From NCBI GenBank assembly GCA_028691335.1, contig JAQUZK010000042.1:1-9062 (forward strand): a stretch of 9,062 nt of DNA, in the 5' to 3' direction. Every line of letters begins with the position of its first letter. Within the stretch, counting starts at the first letter, position 1. A program made the position numbers and the translations under genes. Below are positions 6,766-9,062 of the stretch, piece after piece. The notes below the pieces were generated by a model that was given only the letters and a program-made list of their open reading frames with translations, was not told where the DNA came from and did no database searches. The stretch comes from Candidatus Izemoplasmatales bacterium. Its GTDB lineage: Bacteria > Bacillota_I > Bacilli_A > Izemoplasmatales > Hujiaoplasmataceae.

Positions 6766-6794
6766 ATTATACCTTAAAAACGCCATTTAATCCA
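6766..6794 (-). promoter_or_regulatory. Putative dnaX promoter
   Basis: A perfect TATAAT (6771-6766) lies on the minus strand, with a weak TGGATT -35 at 17 bases spacing (6794-6789) that overlaps the end of the upstream gene. Transcription would start near 6759, about 30 bases before the ATG. The upstream membrane-protein gene may also read through, as no terminator is seen between them. Confidence 0.5.
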
Positions 6795-7260
6795 TGGGTT
6801 TTTTAGTTTCAATTATATAATCTATTACATAATCAATAGCTTTGCTTTCTATCGTATCTTTTTTAAATTTCCTAGATAATTTATCGATTGTATATAGTTT
6901 GGATTCGCCTTCTGAGAAAATCTTATATGCTATTTTTAAACTTTCTTGGAACTTTTGGTTGTTTTGAAGTCTACGATAATCTTCAACCAAAAATTCGTTT
7001 GCATCTTGCATTCTTTTAACAATCTCATTGATAAAAATATCTTCTTTTACTTCCTTCTTTTTATTGAACATCTTATCTAACAAAGCATCACTTCCATAGT
7101 AGATAACAATAAAAATGATAGGAAGAGCCCAAAGACTTGAAACTTCTTCTATAGGGGTTTTATCAACAAGAATTTTATATATTGAATATCCTGCAATACC
7201 TAAACTTAATATTACAAACGTTATAACATAGAATTTTAATGGTTTTTTAAATCTTTTCAT
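6787..7260 (-). CDS. Two-TM membrane protein with a charged helical cytoplasmic tail, unknown function (157 aa)
   Basis: I do not recognise this family. The start ATG 7260 is supported by AAGGTGAT four bases upstream. The first residues are strongly basic (MKRFKKPLKF), followed by TM1 (about 8-30), a short loop, TM2 (about 42-61, ALPIIFIVIYYG) and the basic stretch KMFNKKKEVK. The basic ends place both termini in the cytoplasm. Residues about 70-157 are rich in K, E, I and L and look mostly helical. The tail has no catalytic motif that I can see. It is divergent from mnmE and lies upstream of dnaX on the same strand. In many Firmicutes the SRP RNA or tadA gene occupies the place before dnaX; here neither is seen. 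Confidence 0.85.
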   Translation of the reverse strand: MKRFKKPLKFYVITFVILSLGIAGYSIYKILVDKTPIEEVSSLWALPIIFIVIYYGSDALLDKMFNKKKEVKEDIFINEIVKRMQDANEFLVEDYRRLQNNQKFQESLKIAYKIFSEGESKLYTIDKLSRKFKKDTIESKAIDYVIDYIIETKKPMD

Positions 7261-7276
7261 ATTATCACCTTTTTAT

Positions 7277-7307
7277 ATTATACATTATTTTTACGAAATT
7301 ATGTTAA
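7277..7307 (-). promoter_or_regulatory. Putative promoter of the 157-aa membrane protein gene
   Basis: On the minus strand TTAACA (7307-7302) and a perfect TATAAT (7282-7277) are separated by 19 bases, slightly longer than ideal. Transcription would begin near 7270, close to the ribosome site, giving a very short leader. Confidence 0.5.
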
Positions 7308-7310
7308 AAT
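7302..7310 (+). promoter_or_regulatory. Putative extended -10 promoter of mnmE
   Basis: TGTTAAAAT on the plus strand is an extended -10 (TG at 7302-7303, TAAAAT at 7305-7310). No good -35 is visible at the usual distance. The predicted transcript would start near 7317, just at the GGTGAT ribosome site, so the leader would be under ten bases. It interleaves with the opposite promoter, so the two may interfere. Confidence 0.45.
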
Positions 7311-7325
7311 ATTATTGGTGATAAT

Positions 7326-8675
7326 ATGATATTTGATACAATAGTCGCAAAAACAACCGCAAATGGTGTGAGCGCAATAAACTTAATAAGAGTGTCAGGG
7401 ACAGAAAGTATAGAAATAGTAAATAAGATTTTCAAGGGTAAAGATCTAACTAAGCAAAAATCACATACAATACATTATGGTTATATCTTCAAAGAAGAAG
7501 AACAAATAGATGAAGTTCTAGTTTATATTTATAGAGCTCCAAAGACTTTCACTAAAGAAGATATTATAGAGATTGCTTGCCATGGTGGAAATTTAATCGC
7601 GAATGAAATAATCAAGCTTATCATAGCTAATGGTGCTAGGTTAGCTGAGAATGGCGAATTCACAAAAAGAGCTTACTTAAACGGTAGATTAGACTTAACT
7701 GAAGCGGAAAGCATAATGGATATGGTTAACGCAAAAAACTATAATCAATTGAAAATAGCTAACTCTCAGTTACGTGGAGATGTTTTAAAATTAGTTGAAA
7801 ATCTACAAAATGATGTGCTTGATATAATTGCTAATATCGAAGTTAATATAGACTATCCAGAATATGATGATGTTGAAGAGATGACAAACGATATAATTAT
7901 CCCTAACATTAAGATATTAATAGAAAAAATCGAGACGATACTAAGAGAATCTCAAACTGGACAAATAATCCGAGATGGTATAAAAACCGTTATCGTAGGA
8001 AAACCGAATGTAGGTAAGTCAAGTTTATTAAACTCTCTATTAAAGGAAGATAAAGCGATAGTTACAGAAATATCTGGTACAACAAGAGACCTTATCGAAG
8101 CAGAATTAAACTTGGATGGTGTGATTTTAAAACTTATTGATACAGCAGGTATTCGTTCTACTGAAGATATAGTTGAAAAAATCGGGATAAACAAAAGCAA
8201 AAAAGCGATTGAAGAAGCTGATTTAATTCTTTTGGTTTTAGACCAATCAGAGAGTTTAACCGATACCGATAAAGAACTGCTTTCAATAACTAGTCAGAAG
8301 CCTAGAATTATTATTGGCAATAAGATTGATTTGGGTTCAAAAATAAGTTTAGAAAATGAGCATATTATAAACATTTCAGTTAAAAACAATATTGGCTTAG
8401 ATAAGTTATCTGATGAAGTTAAAAGATTGTTTATTGACGAAAAACTTCTTAATGATGATTTCACTATTTTGTCAAACACTAGACATATTGGTAAGCTGGA
8501 AGAAACAAAAAAAGCTTTATCTCAAGCTTTAGATTCTGCATATGATCTAATCCCTATTGATATGGTAGAAATTGATTTAAGAAATGCGTGGACATATTTG
8601 GGAGAGATTACCGGCGAAAATTCAAGTGACGATCTTATCTCAACTTTATTCTCAAAGTTTTGTTTAGGTAAATGA
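7326..8675 (+). CDS. mnmE: tRNA uridine-5-carboxymethylaminomethyl modification GTPase MnmE
   Basis: MnmE (TrmE) works with MnmG to modify U34 in the wobble position of certain tRNAs, using methylene-tetrahydrofolate, FAD and GTP hydrolysis. The 449 residues make a complete protein. The folate-binding N-terminal domain covers about 1-118, with HGG at 86-88 and GEFTKRAYLNGRLDLTEAE at 110-128. A helical domain flanks the inserted G domain, with GKPNVGKS (225-232), GTTRD (251-255), DTAG (272-275), NKID (332-335) and SVK (351-353). The C-terminus ends FCLGK, containing the conserved Cys446. Start ATG 7326 has GGTGAT four bases upstream. It is the only plus-strand gene here, divergent from the dnaX side; mnmG is not adjacent within the window. 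Its stop codon is followed at once by a parS-like site and then a terminator. Confidence 0.98.
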   Translation: MIFDTIVAKTTANGVSAINLIRVSGTESIEIVNKIFKGKDLTKQKSHTIHYGYIFKEEEQIDEVLVYIYRAPKTFTKEDIIEIACHGGNLIANEIIKLIIANGARLAENGEFTKRAYLNGRLDLTEAESIMDMVNAKNYNQLKIANSQLRGDVLKLVENLQNDVLDIIANIEVNIDYPEYDDVEEMTNDIIIPNIKILIEKIETILRESQTGQIIRDGIKTVIVGKPNVGKSSLLNSLLKEDKAIVTEISGTTRDLIEAELNLDGVILKLIDTAGIRSTEDIVEKIGINKSKKAIEEADLILLVLDQSESLTDTDKELLSITSQKPRIIIGNKIDLGSKISLENEHIINISVKNNIGLDKLSDEVKRLFIDEKLLNDDFTILSNTRHIGKLEETKKALSQALDSAYDLIPIDMVEIDLRNAWTYLGEITGENSSDDLISTLFSKFCLGK

Positions 8676-8691
8676 TGTTTCATGTGAAACT
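8676..8691. promoter_or_regulatory. parS-like ParB binding site candidate
   Basis: TGTTTCATGTGAAACT matches the chromosomal parS consensus TGTTTCACGTGAAACA at 14 of 16 positions. The inner arms GTTTCA and TGAAAC are perfect; the differences are one central C to T and the last base. It begins on the base after the mnmE stop. In Firmicutes mnmE often lies near parAB and the replication origin, which makes a true site plausible. ParB binding has not been shown here, and a short palindrome alone is not proof. Confidence 0.55.
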
Positions 8692-8694
8692 ATA

Positions 8695-8727
8695 AAAAAA
8701 CAATGCAGATAAAATGCATTGTTTTTT
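8695..8727. terminator. Bidirectional intrinsic terminator between mnmE and the ttcA-like gene
   Basis: The 13-base arms, AAAAAACAATGCA (8695-8707) and TGCATTGTTTTTT (8715-8727), pair perfectly around a seven-base loop. Because one arm begins with an A-run and the other ends with a T-run, it can terminate transcripts from both directions. It serves mnmE on the plus strand and the converging gene on the minus strand, whose TAA stop (8728-8726) overlaps the arm. Confidence 0.9.
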
Positions 8728-9062
8728 AATATTTATCTAGAAAACTAACTCTTTCCGAATCATCTTCATAATATCCTAAAACGCTCGACAAATTTATGTT
8801 TTCTGCTGATCTAAATATATTAATATCGATGTTTTTATAGACTTTTCTTAAGCTACTTATTAATTCTTTCATTTCTTGCCTTTTAGAATCAACGCTTCTT
8901 TCTTGAAAAAGACATCCCTTTGGATTTATCTTAAATCCGTGATAATTAACGAATCTTTGTACATCCTTTTCTTTTATTAGATACATTGGTCTAATCAACT
9001 CTATACCTTCATAATTTTGGGACTTAGCTTTTGGTAACATGGTTTTAAAAGTACCGGTATAG
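8726..9062 (-). CDS. ttcA: TtcA-family tRNA 2-thiocytidine synthetase, C-terminal part (N-terminus beyond window)
   Basis: TtcA-type PP-loop enzymes place sulfur on cytidine 32 of tRNA using ATP and an iron-sulfur cluster. Only the last 111 or so codons are in the window. The frame stays open past the Met at 9040 to the right edge, reading YTGTFKTMLPK, so that Met is internal and the gene is 5'-partial. Family features seen: GTFKTMLPK, then LIRPMYLIKEKDVQRFV (about 18-34 residues after that Met's start), then a conserved cysteine in INPKGC, a likely third cluster ligand, then SKRQEMKELI and NIFRSAENINLS. The PP-loop SGGxDS and the CxxC pair would lie beyond the edge. The substrate in this lineage is unproven, so the name rests on family resemblance; TilS is less likely because its C-terminal domains are absent. 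The gene ends in the hairpin shared with mnmE. Confidence 0.72.
   Translation of the reverse strand, partial: YTGTFKTMLPKAKSQNYEGIELIRPMYLIKEKDVQRFVNYHGFKINPKGCLFQERSVDSKRQEMKELISSLRKVYKNIDINIFRSAENINLSSVLGYYEDDSERVSFLDKY

Larger units (their letters stand above)
7257..7329. repeat. Perfect 13-bp inverted repeat formed by two mirrored translation start sites
   Basis: TCATATTATCACC (7257-7269) and GGTGATAATATGA (7317-7329) are exact reverse complements. Each arm is the ribosome site plus start codon of one of two divergent genes, the two-TM protein and mnmE. The 47-base spacer holds the promoters of both. Confidence 0.7.

Noticed and set aside
6743..6786. SRP RNA or tRNA gene upstream of dnaX, as seen in many Firmicutes
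   Set aside because: The gap is only about 44 bases and shows no RNA fold; it holds a promoter-like -10 only.
7952..8200. Open frame of 82 codons on the minus strand inside mnmE
   Set aside because: It is antisense to the conserved G domain of MnmE and shows no start signal or family likeness.
8294..8479. Open frame of 61 codons on the minus strand inside mnmE
   Set aside because: It is antisense to the NKID region of MnmE, with no ribosome site.

Overview
The window is AT-rich DNA with low-GC Gram-positive character. Shine-Dalgarno sites are strong (AGGAGG, GGAGG, and the extended GGTGAT form). TAA, TAG and TGA all act as stops and Trp is read from TGG, so this is the standard bacterial code and not the Mycoplasma code in which TGA means Trp. 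The gene set (dnaX-ybaB-recR, mnmE, a TtcA-like tRNA enzyme, a surface lipoprotein nuclease, a sugar-type ABC ATPase) fits a Firmicutes/Tenericutes-type genome. My best guess is a free-living Mollicutes-related lineage such as Izemoplasmatales or Acholeplasmatales; this is inference from style and content, not proof.

Layout, right to left. At 8726-9062 (minus) is the C-terminal half of a TtcA-family tRNA thiolase, cut by the right edge. It converges on mnmE (7326-8675, plus); the two share one symmetric hairpin terminator at 8695-8727. A parS-like 16-mer (8676-8691) lies directly after the mnmE stop codon. Divergent from mnmE, a minus-strand run starts with a two-TM protein of unknown function (7260-6787). 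It continues into dnaX (6727-4685), ybaB (4672-4364) and recR (4363-3764), the conserved replication/repair operon with tight or abutting junctions. A small two-TM protein (3680-3372) follows with its own putative promoter and ends in a strong intrinsic terminator (3331-3373).

The left third is a second minus-strand unit that looks accessory. Its first gene is a 572-residue lipoprotein (3252-1534) built from three divergent PASTA-like repeats, a lamin-tail-type domain and a staphylococcal-nuclease domain with its catalytic residues intact. It overlaps by ATGA a 259-residue protein with one TM segment at each end (1537-758), and 41 bp later begins an ABC transporter ATPase of the MalK/UgpC/PotA type (716 to the left edge, truncated). 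The simplest reading is a cell-surface nuclease expressed with a membrane partner and possibly an importer; the functional link is inferred from gene order only.

No mobile element, CRISPR array, rRNA or tRNA gene was seen, and no gene-free stretch exceeds about 120 bases. The most interesting items are the PASTA-LTD-nuclease lipoprotein and its coupled neighbours, the parS-like site, and a perfect 13-bp palindrome in front of the nuclease gene.
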